Shown here one piece after another: positions 32,520 through 45,415 of a stretch of DNA of 64,000 nucleotides (position 1 is the stretch's first letter; each line of letters starts with the position of its first letter). Source of the stretch: Nageia nagi (lineage: Eukaryota > Pinophyta); assembly GCA_050084985.1 (NCBI GenBank), contig JBITNC010000001.1:7936001-8000000 (forward strand). Reading direction: 5' to 3'. A program made the position numbers and the translations under genes. The notes beneath the pieces are model-generated. The model ran no database searches. It worked only from the letters and a program-made list of their open reading frames with translations, and was not told the DNA's origin.

Positions 32520-34545
32520 TCTGGTAACTAAATTGGCAATAAAGGATCAGAATGTTTCGTTATCAAAAACACAAATGAGTTTGGTATTCAGGGCAAACTA
32601 ATTGATGAAATTCATTCCACATGGTATAAAAACTTTAATTAGGCTAAGTCCATGAATGACAGGAGTCTACAACAGGATACATGTTAACCGATGTTCACAT
32701 GCAAGTGTTTTGGGAAAGAAAAATGCAAAGAGAGAAAGGCAACAGAAAGAGCATCTAATGAAGCAATACGTTTAAAGACGTGTGTAAATCCAACTTAAAA
32801 TTTTGATAATCAGTGTCCTGAACTTAGTGAAAAAACCCGAGTATCCTTCCTATAAACCCTTAAGGTTAAAAGAAGATTAAAAGACTTATTTTATTTATAA
32901 GCATGACAAATATCAAGTATTGTTTCTTACAAATATCAAGAATTGTTTCTTAATGTGCTTAGTATCCACTTTTTAACTCTCTAAGAATATAACTTCCACA
33001 TTTTTACCATGGATACCAAATTCAACTTTATCTCTCTTTTAACCAAAATCTGTAAGAAAACTTTGTGAACATTTTATTCATACGAACTATTCTTTAAACA
33101 TTATCTTATAGGAAACTTTGTGAACAATTTATTAATACAAACCATTCTTTAAACATTATCTTATAAGATTAATCAATCTTTATAAAATATGAGTTAATGC
33201 ATTTTTTCCCAATTTTAATTCAGTCTTAAATAAATAAAAATAAATAAAAAAAATATTATTTGCATCATTTGTTGAGATAAATGAAAATTAATATACCATA
33301 CCTGTCTTTATTATTTATATCCCGTTGTTAAAATTTATTCCAATGTTCATTACAAGATAACTCTATTCATATATTTTTCACTTCACGAACAATACCAGGA
33401 ATTCATCATCTATTGTATGAAATTTGTGTCAACTACTATCTAGTGTATTTAAGTAGTAGCTTACTTTTGACTCCTATGTTTCCGCTCCATATTGTTCAGA
33501 ATTTCCCTCTACTCTTGCAACTAAATAATGAGCACGATATTATAATTTCGTTAAATCTACCTCGGCTTCCTCAAATACCAATGTGAATTAATAAAATATA
33601 ACTTCTTTGATATTTGTGCAAATTTTATTTTGATTTAACCCTTCGTTTTGTTAAATACCAAAACGAATCGATAAAATATAAAAAGTCCTGAGAAAATCAA
33701 ATTTTCTCCGATATCAGTTTTGTTACACACAACTCTGTTTTCATACCAAAATCATGCAAATTGTTTTTTTTTCTTACAATCTTGAAATTTTCATACCCAC
33801 GTCCTCCATATTTTCACAAGTATTGATTCTGACTGTAACTAGCCTCCTTTTTCGGATAAGGCAATAATACTTATTCATCAGATAAGCCTAAAAAACAATT
33901 GCGAACCAACAAAATAACATCTAAAATATTTATAACAAGTCGAAGAACACACTTACAATTAAAACGCACCGCCTATCTCCACCGCCAATTGAAACCAGTG
34001 ATAACATGATCTGAATCCAACAAATATATTAGACAAATATACAACGTCGTGTGATCGCACCCCTAAATAGATCTATGACCATAACAAGCTTAACAGTCTT
34101 ATTATGAAACCTAACCTCATTCAAAAAGACCATTTAACTACAACTTTTTGTTTTACATATTTAAACCACTAATGACAAATCCTACGGCCGATTAGATCTA
34201 AACAGACATTAAAAGACATCAGCAGTATGATTATGATGCATTATAGAGAAACTGATGGTATAAAGAAGCAACTATAATGAAAACTCGGGCGCCAAAAATT
34301 CTGTGTCTAAGTTTTTCATAAATAAAAACAATTATTTACATTCACAATCTTTAACAATCAACACACCTATACAAACGCTAACGCGCAGAACCTAGGTTAA
34401 ATAAGAAGAAAAAATGAAAGAAAATACTAACCCAGACTACTACGTCTGGTGCAACGAGGCCACAACCTCCAGTCCAAAAATAGTGGTGTCAAAAGACACC
34501 ATTAAAAATAGTTTGAACAGTCAACACCGGACATTCACCCGAACC
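32520..34545. other. No gene; two short tandem repeats
   Basis: Mostly AT-rich. A 23-bp unit (ACAAATATCAAG(T/A)ATTGTTTC) is doubled near 32908-32953, and a 55-bp unit is doubled at 33058-33167. 34000-34545 is less AT-rich and lies 3' of H2B, so it should include the H2B 3' UTR. I could not fix the poly(A) site. Confidence 0.5.
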
Positions 34546-34974
34546 CTAGGCACTCGTAAACTTAGTTACCGCCTTTGTGCCCTCCGAAACGGCGTGCTTT
34601 GCAAGCTCACCAGGAAGAACAAGCCGAACAGAAGTCTGAATCTCTCTCGAAGTAATAGTGGGCTTTTTGTTATACCTGGCGAGTCTCGAGGCTTCGTTGG
34701 CCAGTTTTTCGAAGATGTCACTGATGAAGGAGTTCATGATCCCCATTGCTTTGGAGGAGATGCCAATGTCAGGGTGGACTTGCTTCAAAACCTTGAAGAT
34801 GTAGATCTTATAGGTCTCCACGCTCTTCTTATGCTTCTTCTTCCCCTTCTTTTCTGCTGAATCCTTGGGAAGCTTCTTCTCAGCCTTGGCATGGACTTTC
34901 TTTTCCGCAGCAGGGGATTTCTCCGCCACAGGCTTTTTCACAGCAGCGGGCTTCTTCTCTGGCTTGGGCGCCAT
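34546..34974 (-). CDS. Histone H2B
   Basis: A complete 142-residue histone H2B, the core histone that pairs with H2A in the nucleosome. It starts [20 protein letters not shown]. The first 50 or so residues are the lysine- and alanine-rich tail. The histone fold follows from [20 protein letters not shown], through [13 protein letters not shown] and [18 protein letters not shown], to [18 protein letters not shown] and KFTSA. Lys138 (in VTKFTSA) matches the conserved ubiquitination site. The length and sequence are usual for plant H2B. There is no intron. An in-frame ATG three codons upstream was not chosen because MAPK is the conserved start. Stop codon TAG. The base composition is far richer in G and C than the flanks. 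This is the only intact gene in the window. Confidence 0.97.
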   Translation of the reverse strand: MAPKPEKKPAAVKKPVAEKSPAAEKKVHAKAEKKLPKDSAEKKGKKKHKKSVETYKIYIFKVLKQVHPDIGISSKAMGIMNSFISDIFEKLANEASRLARYNKKPTITSREIQTSVRLVLPGELAKHAVSEGTKAVTKFTSA

Positions 34975-35117
34975 GAAACACAAATCGAAAATCTATCGCA
35001 AATTTAAAATCAAAGCGTCGTTCAAGTTTTCCCAATAAGAAGACTTGCATTATGCCGTCGGAGTTAATATAGACGCAATCTTTATCTCCCATTGGTGGGT
35101 TTCTTTCGACGCGGATC
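34975..35117 (-). promoter_or_regulatory. H2B promoter: octamer, CCAAT and TATA boxes
   Basis: Upstream of the H2B start on the minus strand, in order toward the gene: the plant histone octamer (CGCGGATC on the plus strand at 35110-35117, read GATCCGCG on the minus), a CCAAT box at 35091-35095, and TATATTAA at 35064-35071. The TATA box lies about 90 bases before the ATG. The octamer is the known element that drives S-phase expression of plant histone genes, so replication-linked expression is likely. A second CCATTG-type site lies nearby at 35122-35127. Confidence 0.85.
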
Positions 35118-36149
35118 GAGCGCCATTGTTCAATCTGGAGCGTCGATGCTTAGTTTGCTAAATGGCGCGGCAATTTTCAAGCGGGTAAGACATAGGGTGG
35201 ACAGATTAAACTGAAATATATACATATATAGAATAACTAATAATTATGATTTTTTTTTTTTTTTAATGGAATGTTGTATAATTAAGTTTTTTATCAAACA
35301 TTAATTGAATTATAATATAATTTTAGTGAATTGTGGTATATTTAAGATATTTTTAAAAAAAATTATGTATTTTTGTAATTTATAATTTACTTCTTGATTA
35401 AAGAAACAAAGAGGTAGTAGAGATAGAGGAACACTTCATTTGTACATGTTTGAGTTTTTCATATATTCATAACAAATATAAAGAAACACTTGGAAATGTT
35501 TCTATGACGCAGCTATTTGAAGATTGTAAAATAAAAAAAATTGGTAAGTTATTAATCCAAATCAGTAGAAGAAGGAATACGATGCTCAAAACTTCAAGTT
35601 GAGGGTCCCATAGACCATGTTTGGGTCTCGTAAATGTAATTAAAATCTTTCATTTCATTTCAGAATTGAAGTGTGCATTTATCTCTTCTTCTTTTTTGAT
35701 GAATTAATTTCTTTGATGTAAGAGTGGTTTGGATACTCTAAGCCAACTAGATACAACATTGACCATGTTCATATCTCATCATTATATCTTAATCGTATTC
35801 TAACATGGTACCTTGTGAAGGAGTGTAACAGTACAATAGATAATAGAATGTGGAGTTATACTTAACAACTTCTGAATTAAGAGGCTTAGTGGGTTTGACA
35901 TATAAGTGATCAAGCTAGAAGGACATATAAACAAGGATTGCAATTGGATTATTTATATGATATTGGATTCCTAATTATTTTTGGTTATGTTACTTTATCT
36001 TCCTAACATGTATGTCGTGTGTTATTGGTTGTCCCAGTTTCTAATACAATCTTATTGATTCCTTCGAGATTTTATTTTTACCACTTGGTGTTCATACAAG
36101 GAGGTAAAAACTCTTTGATCGCTTTAGGAATATAGATAACGGTGAAAAT
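35118..36149. other. No gene seen
   Basis: AT-rich sequence with a 16-T run at 35251-35266. ATTCTAACATGGTACC near 35797-35812 looks somewhat like an LTR end followed by a primer site, but no matching LTR start or target duplication was found. Confidence 0.4.
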
Positions 36150-36570
36150 GCTAATGGGCATAGGAGAGAAGCTAAGTTTAGGTGGCAAGCATATTAATAC
36201 CAAAATCGACACTCCCATGCATGACAAGGACCTCGTGTTGGAACCAGTGATTTTGATAGTGGTTGATGTTTTTAAGGAAATCTTGCAAAAGGATGATTTC
36301 TAATCATTTTTCAAGAAATTTGTCAAGTATGACTTTGAGCTCTCACAATAAATTACGAGGAGATTATCGACAAAGAAGGTAAAGGAGTTAATTGGCTATG
36401 AATTTATAATTGACACAACATTGTTAAAGGAGGTAACTGACTTTATGGTAGCTAATGAAAGCATTCGTAAGGAGACACACACTTTGGAAATTGAGATAAA
36501 TAAATTTGTTGAGTTAGAAGAAAATCCTCAGTGGAAGGAAATGGGGTGTCTAAATACTCAATCCCTCATC
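36150..36570 (+). pseudogene. Unrecognised decayed ORF, possibly retrotransposon-derived
   Basis: An almost continuous plus-strand reading with two stops includes DKDLVLEPVILIVVDVFKEI, FFKKFVKYDFELSQ, KVKELIGYEFIIDTTLLKEV and ETHTLEIEINKFVELEENPQ. It resembles accessory or gag-like ORFs of plant LTR elements in its pattern of short acidic and aromatic helices. I cannot name it. No LTRs were found around it. Confidence 0.35.
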
Positions 36571-38534
36571 CATGGATAAAGTTCATACTCGCCAATGTGT
36601 AATATGTAACCCTATACTTAGTGGTGAGAAGTTTCCACTTTTATTTTCTTAGTTTCCTCGAGTAAGGATAGAGGATGCAGTCCAAAAAAGGAAATATTTT
36701 AATACCTTTACTTTGAAGTTTACTTCTCATCATTTTCAAACATTTTATGGAAAGAGAAGATCTGTCAGGGAAAGTTTTATGGGGGTTTAATATAGGACAT
36801 GGATAGATACTAAAGATCAAATAAAGATTAGGTTAAAGGGGACAAAATAGTATAGTTAGGTTAAGAGCCTACAAGTTATGCATTTGGAAAAAAAACCAAC
36901 TCTAAAAAAAAGGCAAATGGGTGAGGATTGAATGTTCAAACTTGAGTGGAACTAGGAATATATTCTTCAAAGGTATAGTATGCCAACACTAAATTCAACT
37001 TGTATGTACCTCTCAGACGAGGAAGAAGAAAGGGAGTCATAAGAGAATAACTTTTACAACATGTACCAGCTCTAGTTGAAACCCAATTGAAACCATCCTT
37101 GAATGCATGTAACATTAACAAAGAGAATTCAACTTAGGATAAGTTTTAAGTATTGTCATCAAAACATATCATGGAGCCTCTTCAAAGGAGTTATATGGTC
37201 CTTAAATATTTGCTCGCATCAAGGAACCAAATGAGACATATCCTAGCTCGTGTCCTAGTCAAGAATTCATCAACCCAAATGGAGGATATCAAGGCCAAAA
37301 CCAACATGATGGTTCGTTCAAGGGAGTTGGAAAGTGTTGATAAAAGCTTATGTGTTCTTTTTGTTATTACATATATGTGGTTTACTATTATTATATTCGA
37401 TTGTATTTGATGTAATAGGTTTTTAGTGATGTTTATATTGATGTTATGATCCAATATACTCGAGCTTGCAAGCTTATTGATTGCAAAGGATGTAAAATGT
37501 TTAAGTTCCCTTACAAAAGTATCTCTTCCAACTAATAAAAAACTTATTTGATGTAAGCTTAAATATGCATCTCATGTGTTTGCTCTTGAATAATAAAATT
37601 AATAAATTATATAAATTCATTAATAAATAACCATTATATAATACTTACATGTATTTAAGAATATTGTTGATGCTTAACCATGACTAATATTAATGCTATG
37701 ATTATTCACATATTTTAGGGGAGTTAGGGAAGTAATGTGAGCACTTTACGAGATGACCATGTTCAAAATTTGATGCCTTCATATGTTAGAACAAATAAAA
37801 ATCTTATAGAAAAATGTAAGTGTGGGCAAGATCAAGTGCAAATCTTAAATTATTTTGATGGAATAAATACCTCCCAATCACAATAACAAAGTCGAAGGTG
37901 GCCCTCGTAAGGAATTTTTTTACCATGTAAAAACTATTAATATCATGATTTTGAAAAAAAAATCAATTATGATATTATAAAATTATTTTAGAAAATTATC
38001 TTAAGCATTAAACTCAACTATTAAAATAACAAGGTTAATTTATCAAGATTATACCCTTTAATTTCATGTTGCACGGGTGATTATATTAAAACATTCTAAA
38101 CTATTAAAATGCATAATTTCAAGTATCAAAATTCCATCCCACTTTAAATACAACTTGTAGCCAAACTAGATAAGGTGTCATATTTTGATTGGAGAAGGAT
38201 ATATTACTATTGATGATTTTGAAATGTCCATGATATGCTCCTCTATAGACATACGTTAGACAAGAAAATAAGATGTAATAATATATATATATATATATAT
38301 CAAAATACATTTTAGTAAAAAAAATATAAAATATAAGATAACCATATAAATTTGATCATCTATGTCTATTTAATAGTTATATTTGACATATCAAACCTAT
38401 ATTGACCATACAAGTAGGCTAAAGGAAAGGGATAGCAAATTTAAAGTATGGACATGATGTTGTATGCTTGTGATTTTCCACATTAACTTATTGAAATGGT
38501 TTATACACATGTAAAAGATGAAGGTCTTGAAATC
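36571..38534. other. No gene; AT microsatellite near 38280
   Basis: No supportable coding region. A few short open stretches exist (for example 37153-37410) without recognisable motifs. An (AT)n run lies at about 38279-38300. The chromovirus LTR begins at 38540. Confidence 0.45.
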
Positions 38535-38539
38535 TTAAT

Positions 38540-38897
38540 TGTTAGGAACCCAAAAGATCTAAAATAAGGTTTAAGTCAAATAACGATATAATGTGAACTA
38601 GCAATAGACCCAAATAACAACTAAATAACAATATAATTTGGAATAATATAGCAAGAAGCAGGCCACTTAGAGGGGCTACCTCCTTACAAATAAAAAATAT
38701 CATATATTTTATAAGATAATGTGTATTCCTCTCCTACATATATTTATAGTCCTAGCACACTAACCCTAATTGGTAGTTCATTACAAAATGGTGATTCGTA
38801 TTACAAAATATGTTAGTCCATCTTACAAGTAGATACATATTGAGAATTTAAAATAATTAAATAACATCATTAAATGTTAAGATATGAGATCCCAACA
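38540..38897 (-). repeat. 3' LTR of the chromovirus
   Basis: A 358-bp LTR. On the plus strand it starts TGTTAGGAACCC and ends GAGATCCCAACA, giving matching inverted ends (TGTTAGG and TGTTGGG). On the minus strand it is preceded by AAGAGGGATGGTA, a likely polypurine tract. Confidence 0.85.
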
Positions 38898-38929
38898 TAC
38901 CATCCCTCTTAAAAAGGAGCTTTATCCTT

Positions 38930-40081
38930 AAAGCTAAAAATTCAAAAATTGTTATTGAAGTTGATGAAGTACCTCCCAAGTTTCATCCTCAAGTGCTAAT
39001 CCATGTCACTGGATAAGAACTTTAGTGATGGTGCGATTACAAAGATTTCGAGTGTAGTGATCCATAATAGCCTCAGGTTCCACCATTATGGAACCATCTT
39101 TAGTGAATTCAAATAATTATGTCAGTACCTTTATATGTGAGCCTAAGACCCTCGTGAGATAAGAGACATGAAAAATAAGGTGCACTTTTGAAGATTCTCG
39201 TAACTTCAACTTATAGGTTACGAGTCAAATGCATTGGAGTATTTTATAAGGCCCATAAGATTTTGGAGCTAACTTTTAGGGTCCTTTTACTTTTAAAGGT
39301 TTGTGATGATATGGTTGAAACTAGAGGAAAATCATGTCCCCTTCTTAAAATTCTCATTCTACCTATTGTTGATCAACTTCTTGCTTCATGTGATGTTGAG
39401 CTACTTGCAAGTTCTCCTAAAGAAGACAAATGATGTCTTTCGATTGATTAAGGTGGTATCAACAACTTAAACATTAATGTTTTTAAGGACATAAGAAGCC
39501 ATTATGGGTGGGGCTTGACCATACAATGCTTAATAAGGAATCATTTTAACGAAAGTATAATATAAAGTATCATATCACCATTATGCCAAAGGAAGCCATT
39601 TAACCCAATGGATAGCTTGGATTGATTCAAAGCAAAAGATATATATCTCTAAATATTTATTGGTAATTTTAGTCTAACCATTCATTTGGGTGTGATAGGT
39701 TGAGCTCATATTGATTTGAGTATCTCGAAGTTTGAATAATTATTGCTATAAATTATTAATAAAGGTTAGGTCATGATCATTAACTATGGAAGATGGCATA
39801 CCATGGAGTTTGATAAATGCTATTAAGAAAAAGTTAGGCTTTATTAACAAACTTTAAAGGATGAGCTAAGGTGCAAAAATACATATATTTGGACATCCTG
39901 TCCACTACCACTATTATAACATGTTTCCCATAAGATTTGGGGAGGCCTTTAACAAAATCCATTGAAATATCAGTCCAAGTGTGTGTTAGTATGAGCAGAG
40001 GTCGTAGTAGGCTAGGAGTACCAATAGTCTTACCTTCATGGAGTTGTTACACACCATATTCAAAAATAAATTTCTTGATAT
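38930..40081 (-). pseudogene. Chromovirus integrase C-terminus and chromodomain
   Basis: The minus strand reads LPKSYGKHVIIVVVDRMSKY, the first catalytic Asp region of integrase, then SIVNDHDLTF for the second Asp block. The Glu block (usual GQTEVVN) appears as a stop plus TKITNK, so the catalytic Glu is lost. Further on are YGPYKI and HLIFHVSYL, the end of the C-terminal domain. Then comes the chromodomain, with EPEAIMDHYTRNL and VLIQWHGLALEDETWEVLHQ. Chromodomains guide integration toward marked chromatin in this lineage. The integrase's upstream half lies beyond the CACTA insertion, on 42930 onward. Confidence 0.8.
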
Positions 40082-42926
40082 CACTACTACGAAAAGGCCT
40101 ATTTGCATTTTTTTTACATCATGATTTTTTTAAATACATAGAAGCAAAATACATCTAAATGTGTCACCTTGTGTAGATTTGTTTTTGAATTTTTCCACAT
40201 TTTCTGATACAAATTATGACATAAATTTTGATGCAAAATTTGCATTGCAATTAACTAACAAAAATTAAAATGTATTTCACATGTTCATCATTTCATCAAT
40301 CAATGGATCATATTCACTTGGTCCTCCATCTATACCAAAAGTGATTACCTAATAGACAAATACCCTCTCCTAACTATATATATCAACAAACCCTCCTTAC
40401 AATCCTCACATTTCATAGGCTTTAGCTAATTTTTTTTTCTTAATTCTTTACTTTGTATTTAAACTCCTTAGATTTTAGCTTTCAATTGTAGTTATGGCAC
40501 CCAAGGTAGAGAAGAAGCCCACAGAGAATAAGCCCATAGAGAGAAAAAACTAGTGGTAGAGAAATGATCCGAAATTAGATCCATTAAGTGTTAAAGTTTA
40601 ATATCTCTTGCTTCTCCTCATCGAAGGTGTTGTATTTCCAATCCTGATGATGTTGATAAGTCCTACAAGAGTATTTAAAATTTGAGAATCTGTACTCAAT
40701 TTTAATCTTTAGGTTATTTTCAATAAGTAACCATAACTTTATTAACAATAATAATTAAAGATTATTATTATTAATCTCAATTATTTTAGCCTACAATAAT
40801 ATATTTCAAATGGATATTAACAATGGCATGGAGAAACCTTGTAAAGGGTTTAAACATTAAATATATATCAATTATTTTTAAAAGGTTGCAATGATATTTG
40901 AAAATGCCTGAAGTTTATTTAAAATACAAAAGGATGTCAATAGATAGGCGGTAATTGAAAGTGAAGGGGATAATTCTACCACATCACCAGTTGGTTGTAG
41001 GGAAGAATGGGCTCGCGTGAAGAGAGAAAGAGATGCTCATACAATCATGAGGACATGGACTCATTGACGAATAGAAGGTCATCACACTCGAGGACTCCAC
41101 TAGCCAATTGTGTACATGAAAGATAGTCCCTACCATTTCATACATTATGGTTGTTTATAAGCTACTAGCAATGGAGATGAAGTGAATTGGTTGTAGATCT
41201 CATGAAGGAGAAGATTTTTTTTAAGCCCCAATGACGTAGAGGAAATGGAGATGGGAAGCTAGATGGAGGTTGTCTAATGGAGACAAACAACTAAACAATT
41301 GACCCAACCATAACTTGCAACCAACTTTCCACCTATTCACCATGTACATGGAAGGGGACCCATACTGAAACCACTAAGTTTACCCCACCTGTTATGCTTA
41401 CCAAGGTGCCAGTGTGTAAGGCCACCAAACACCACCTCATAGTACATAAAAAATGGACCCATGCCAAGCCGCATTGAACCCGTGCATGAAAACTTAGACT
41501 CCACCATTGAGTTGGAAGTCAATAACCGATGGGGCCCACTATAGATAAATCATTAAGTTGAACCCACTAGTTGACTAAGACCACTAAGCTACCATATTTT
41601 ATTCACATGTTTAGATACCACTAGCTATTTAATTGCATCCATCGATAAAAGGGGATTAACCACCACCTTATTAGATGCCAAGTGACAAAATATTATTGGA
41701 GTCACCTAGTTTGAGTGGATTGGAATAAATTTAATGTTTCTAAATGTATTAGGATAGTATTTATTGGTCAAAGGGCCTATTTTTGGGCTATGTTTATTTT
41801 TAAGCCTACAAATATTCTAGAGAGCAAATATTGGAAGCTTTAGAAGCTAATATTGGGAGATCCAATTATCATAATCTCACCAAATTTGGATCAAATCTAT
41901 ATGAGAAAAATGGGTATCTAAAAATACCATTTTATTATTACTAATCCTAAATAATAACATTCCAAACTTATCTCATTAATTTGGATAAAATGAGGCAAGT
42001 TGGAAGTGTCTAGGGAGTTCTTCAATTTTTAAGAAATTTAAAAGTGAAAGCATAAGAGAACAAACCTACAAGTCATAGAATTACAAGAAGGATATCAATT
42101 AGTATGTGATAATACTAATAAAACAATCAAATAAGAGATGTTGAAAGAGATAAGAGCCCATTGGGGCTTGTTATTATCACCATTCCACCATTAACAAAGA
42201 GCAACATATTTGTTGGATGTAGGCTAGAGAGGGACGAACCTAGGTATATCTTGTGTCCTTTTCTTGTGTGTGCTCTTATTACTATTATTTTAATTATGCA
42301 AGCACTTATAACTTGATTTACCTAAGTATGCATTGAATCCGTTAAGAGGGTGGTACTCCACTCTTATTTACGGATCAAGAAATCACCAGTTATAGAAAAT
42401 AAAAATCCTGCTAAGTTCGGTAAGAAATTTCCCAAAGAAGTAGGCAACAATAAATGGACAACAACAGTATAGTCTTTAATGCATTATTTGGTAAAAATAA
42501 ATATAATAAATTCAAATTTTAAAAACCTAAACCATTAACCTCATTCTTGAACTAGTTTAATATACTAATGTCATTGCCCCAAAGACATAATAAAAATGAT
42601 GTACCTTGCAGAGACCATAACTTTTGATCTTGATATTTTTTTGAGTCATTTTTTATAAATAATACAAAATTAAAATATCTACAATTATGTAATATCACCT
42701 TATGAAAATTAATGAAAATCTAATGCAAATTCTAAAAATTTGACACAAAAATTGATGCAAATTTTGAACATCTGACATAAAAACTTACAATCTGAGGTAA
42801 AAAAAGGATGCAAAAATTATTATGTTAATTAAATCAAAATTTGCATTGATTTTTGGTGCTAAAATTTAAAAAATACTTTATATTTGAATGCAAAAAAGGA
42901 TGCAAATATAGTATTTTCAAATAGTG
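40082..42926. mobile_element. CACTA-family element, TSD TAT
   Basis: A 2845-bp element begins CACTACTACGAAAAGGCC and ends with the complement of CACTATTTGAAAATACTAT, flanked by TAT at 40079-40081 and 42927-42929. CACTA ends with a 3-bp duplication define the En/Spm superfamily. Sub-terminal regions contain repeated TTTGCAT/ATGCAAA motifs, as is common near CACTA ends. No transposase was recognised, so it is non-autonomous. It lies in the chromovirus integrase and carries an H2B-like gene start (see next entry). Confidence 0.9.
40370..40600 (+). pseudogene. H2B-like 5' gene fragment captured in the CACTA element
   Basis: From the ATG at 40494 the plus strand reads MAPKVEKKPTENKPIERKN before a stop. 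This matches the lysine/proline/glutamate tail of plant H2B. The DNA begins ATGGCACCCAAGG and shares AGAGAAGAAGCCC with the intact H2B at 34974. A later block matches GTGG-AGAGAAAT. An upstream TATATATA (about 40374-40381) and a pyrimidine-rich leader suggest that promoter and 5' UTR were also taken. The histone-fold part was not recognised. The tail match is short, so another lysine-rich protein is possible. Confidence 0.55.
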
Positions 42927-42929
42927 TAT

Positions 42930-44257
42930 CTTATTTCATTCTAATCTAGTAGAAGGAGTAGGTCACTCATTTATATATCTTCATAAGGCGAGAATGTTTG
43001 GTACTTGGACTAACATGTAACTCATAAAGTACAACTCATGACATAAAAAACATGGTAGGTAGTGCAACGTGGCTCTTGAAATGAATAATCCCATCATGTC
43101 AAGAAAAATGGGATTTGGTAGCAGGTTCATTCCAAAGTTATTGAATCAACGTTTGAGTAGAGTTGTCATGGAGCCATTCTTGTTTAACATGATCTATCCA
43201 TTAAGGAACTAAGGATGAAAATACTTGAAGTTTCATGAGCTCCTCAAATTTTGAGAAAGGTTATCAATAATATCTATATTTTCTCTACCCATTTGATACA
43301 CAATCTCATAATCATATCACAAAAACTTTATAACCTATTTTTCTTAGTTTAAAGTTAAGATTCATTACTCCAATAAGTATTTCAAACTATGATGATTTCT
43401 TCGAATGAGAAAGTGTTGACCAATAAGGTATGATTTCCATCATTGAACAATATGAATAATGGCTAACATCTCTTTCTTTAAGGTGGATTTGACCTATTAT
43501 TTACTTAATAATACCTTACTAGTGAAATCCAAGGTTCATTCCTCTTACATCAAAATGGATCCAAGTCCCACTTTAGAAGCATCATTCTTAATGATAAATA
43601 TTTTTTGAGAAATTATACATGGCCAATAATTGAGTGGAATATATAGTTTCCTTTATTTTATGGATATATTCTTTAGTAATGGGTGACCAAATGAAGGTAT
43701 TCTTGTTTAATAGCATTATGAGTGGGGATGCAATCTTGTCATAATCCTTTCACAAATTTATGATAATACCCTCCTAAGAATCCATGCAATCCCTTTAGTG
43801 ATTTGAGAAGAGGTAAGCTTTTCATATATATAATGTTAAGCTGATCCACCTTAACATCTTCTTTAAAGACAATATTCTTTAGATACTTAATCTCAGTATG
43901 TGCAAAGGAACATTTGGAATGCTTGACATATAACTAATGATATTCAAGAATTTGCAAGTTTATAAGGTGAGGGTGAAATAGGTTAAAATATCATAAAAGA
44001 AAATTAGAATAAAATTTATAAGGTGAGGGTGAAATGCCTAATTTATAAGGCTTTGAAAGGTGGAATAAGCATTTGTAAGACCAAATGATTTAATAAAAAG
44101 TCATATTGGCCTTCATATATACAAAAAGAAGTTTTAGAAACATCCTCATCATGGAGCCTAATTTGATGATACCCATATTAGAAATCCATTTTAGAAAAAT
44201 ATTTAGCACCATGGAGTTCATCTAGCAACCCATCAATGATTGGGATAAGAAACTTAT
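42930..44257 (-). pseudogene. Chromovirus RT C-terminal part, RNase H and integrase start
   Basis: Directly left of the 18.8-kb insertion the minus strand reads FLIPIIDGLLDELHGAKYFS, then YGYHQIRLHDEDVSKTSF, RT palm blocks. Further on come KHSKCSFAHTEIKYLKNIV and GLHGFLGGYYHKFVKG, the thumb and connection. RNase H shows IIKNDASKVGLGSILM, where the first Asp of the CDAS-like motif is kept in a modified context, and later KWVMKLLGYDYEI. The YVDD box was not found intact. The start of integrase follows until the CACTA insertion at 42926. Confidence 0.75.
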
Positions 44258-45415
44258 TATAAACACCCTAAAAATGTTTTTTTCTTCATTTATAGGGTTA
44301 CATTGATATTTTGGCATTTATCATGTATTATACTATCATGCTTGGCTAACATGTGTTTATAGGTTCTTCAACCAGTTTGATCGAGTTAGTTTCGACCTTT
44401 AAGTTATTCAAACACTTTTGTTCCTAGTCGCCCAAATGATCTTGTAGGCATCATAATCGCTCGAATGATCTTGACTAAGTATTATAAAAGCCAATGGGCT
44501 CACATTTTGAACCTTTTATTTTGCATTTTGACATGCTATTGCACAGACTCTATGACCTCTATAGTTTCCTACGCTTGTACCACGGTTTTGTGACATCATT
44601 GTAAAGGCTACATCACATCTTGAGCTTTCCTCTCTACACTGTGAGCACACTTCTCCATGCTTCATGGAGTGAGGTACCTTTTGGTTATTTAAGGTTTTCT
44701 TAGGTTATTAATGGTTGATTTCATGATTAATTGCATATTTGAAGCTCAAAGTATTCTTAATCGAAGAGTTGTGTCCTTGATTTAATCACAAATTTACAAT
44801 TGTGTGACATATTAGGCATTTATTTAGGCTAATTCATACTATAATTTTAAGTTAAGGTTTAACGTTTAAGATATAAACCCTAGGGTTGAACATTATTTCT
44901 TGATTATTTAGCATTAGAGCATCTAAATATATTCTTTGTAGTTTTAAATTCACAATCATTGTTATCATAGTTTATCGTTTGGCTAGATCCTTAAGCACAC
45001 ATTGTCTTTGTCAAATCTTTATCATAACTTTATCAACTATTTTTTTCATTTATCATTATATAAGCATTTTCCCATAGTATTTATGAGTTTGCATCATAAA
45101 CATTGTGATCATTTATAGCATCCATTTGATTTGGATTAGGGGACCTACAACCTCTTTGAGTTGGGGTTTCACCCCAATTGGTCAATCACAAGGTCTGAAG
45201 GACTTGTTATTTGAGGTCTCCACTAATATTTATTATTTATATTTTATATTTGACATCATTTGCAACATTTAAGTATAAAGGAATATCTCTAAACCTTCTA
45301 TTTTCATTATTGTCAAATCATATCATAGGAAAATTAGATTTGAATGAATCAATATTCTTTGAGTACTCATAAATGTTGCAAGTGATTCACGGCCAAGGAT
45401 TTTGACCCATTCACA
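44258..45415 (+). repeat. 5' LTR of the 18.8-kb element
   Basis: A 1158-bp LTR that starts TATAAACACCC (TG in the other copy) and ends GACCCATTCACA. A TATA-like TATTATAAAAGCC lies near 44482-44494. Confidence 0.9.

Noticed and set aside
34414-34860. 148-codon plus-strand ORF
   Set aside because: It is the antisense shadow of the H2B coding region; its codon pattern is the complement of H2B and no homology is recognisable.
35797-35812. LTR end plus primer site at ATTCTAACATGGTACC
   Set aside because: The match to the tRNA-Met primer site fails after five bases, and no partner LTR or target duplication is present.
36150-36570. A functional host gene
   Set aside because: The reading has stops and no recognisable domain, and its style resembles transposon accessory ORFs; kept only as an unassigned relic.
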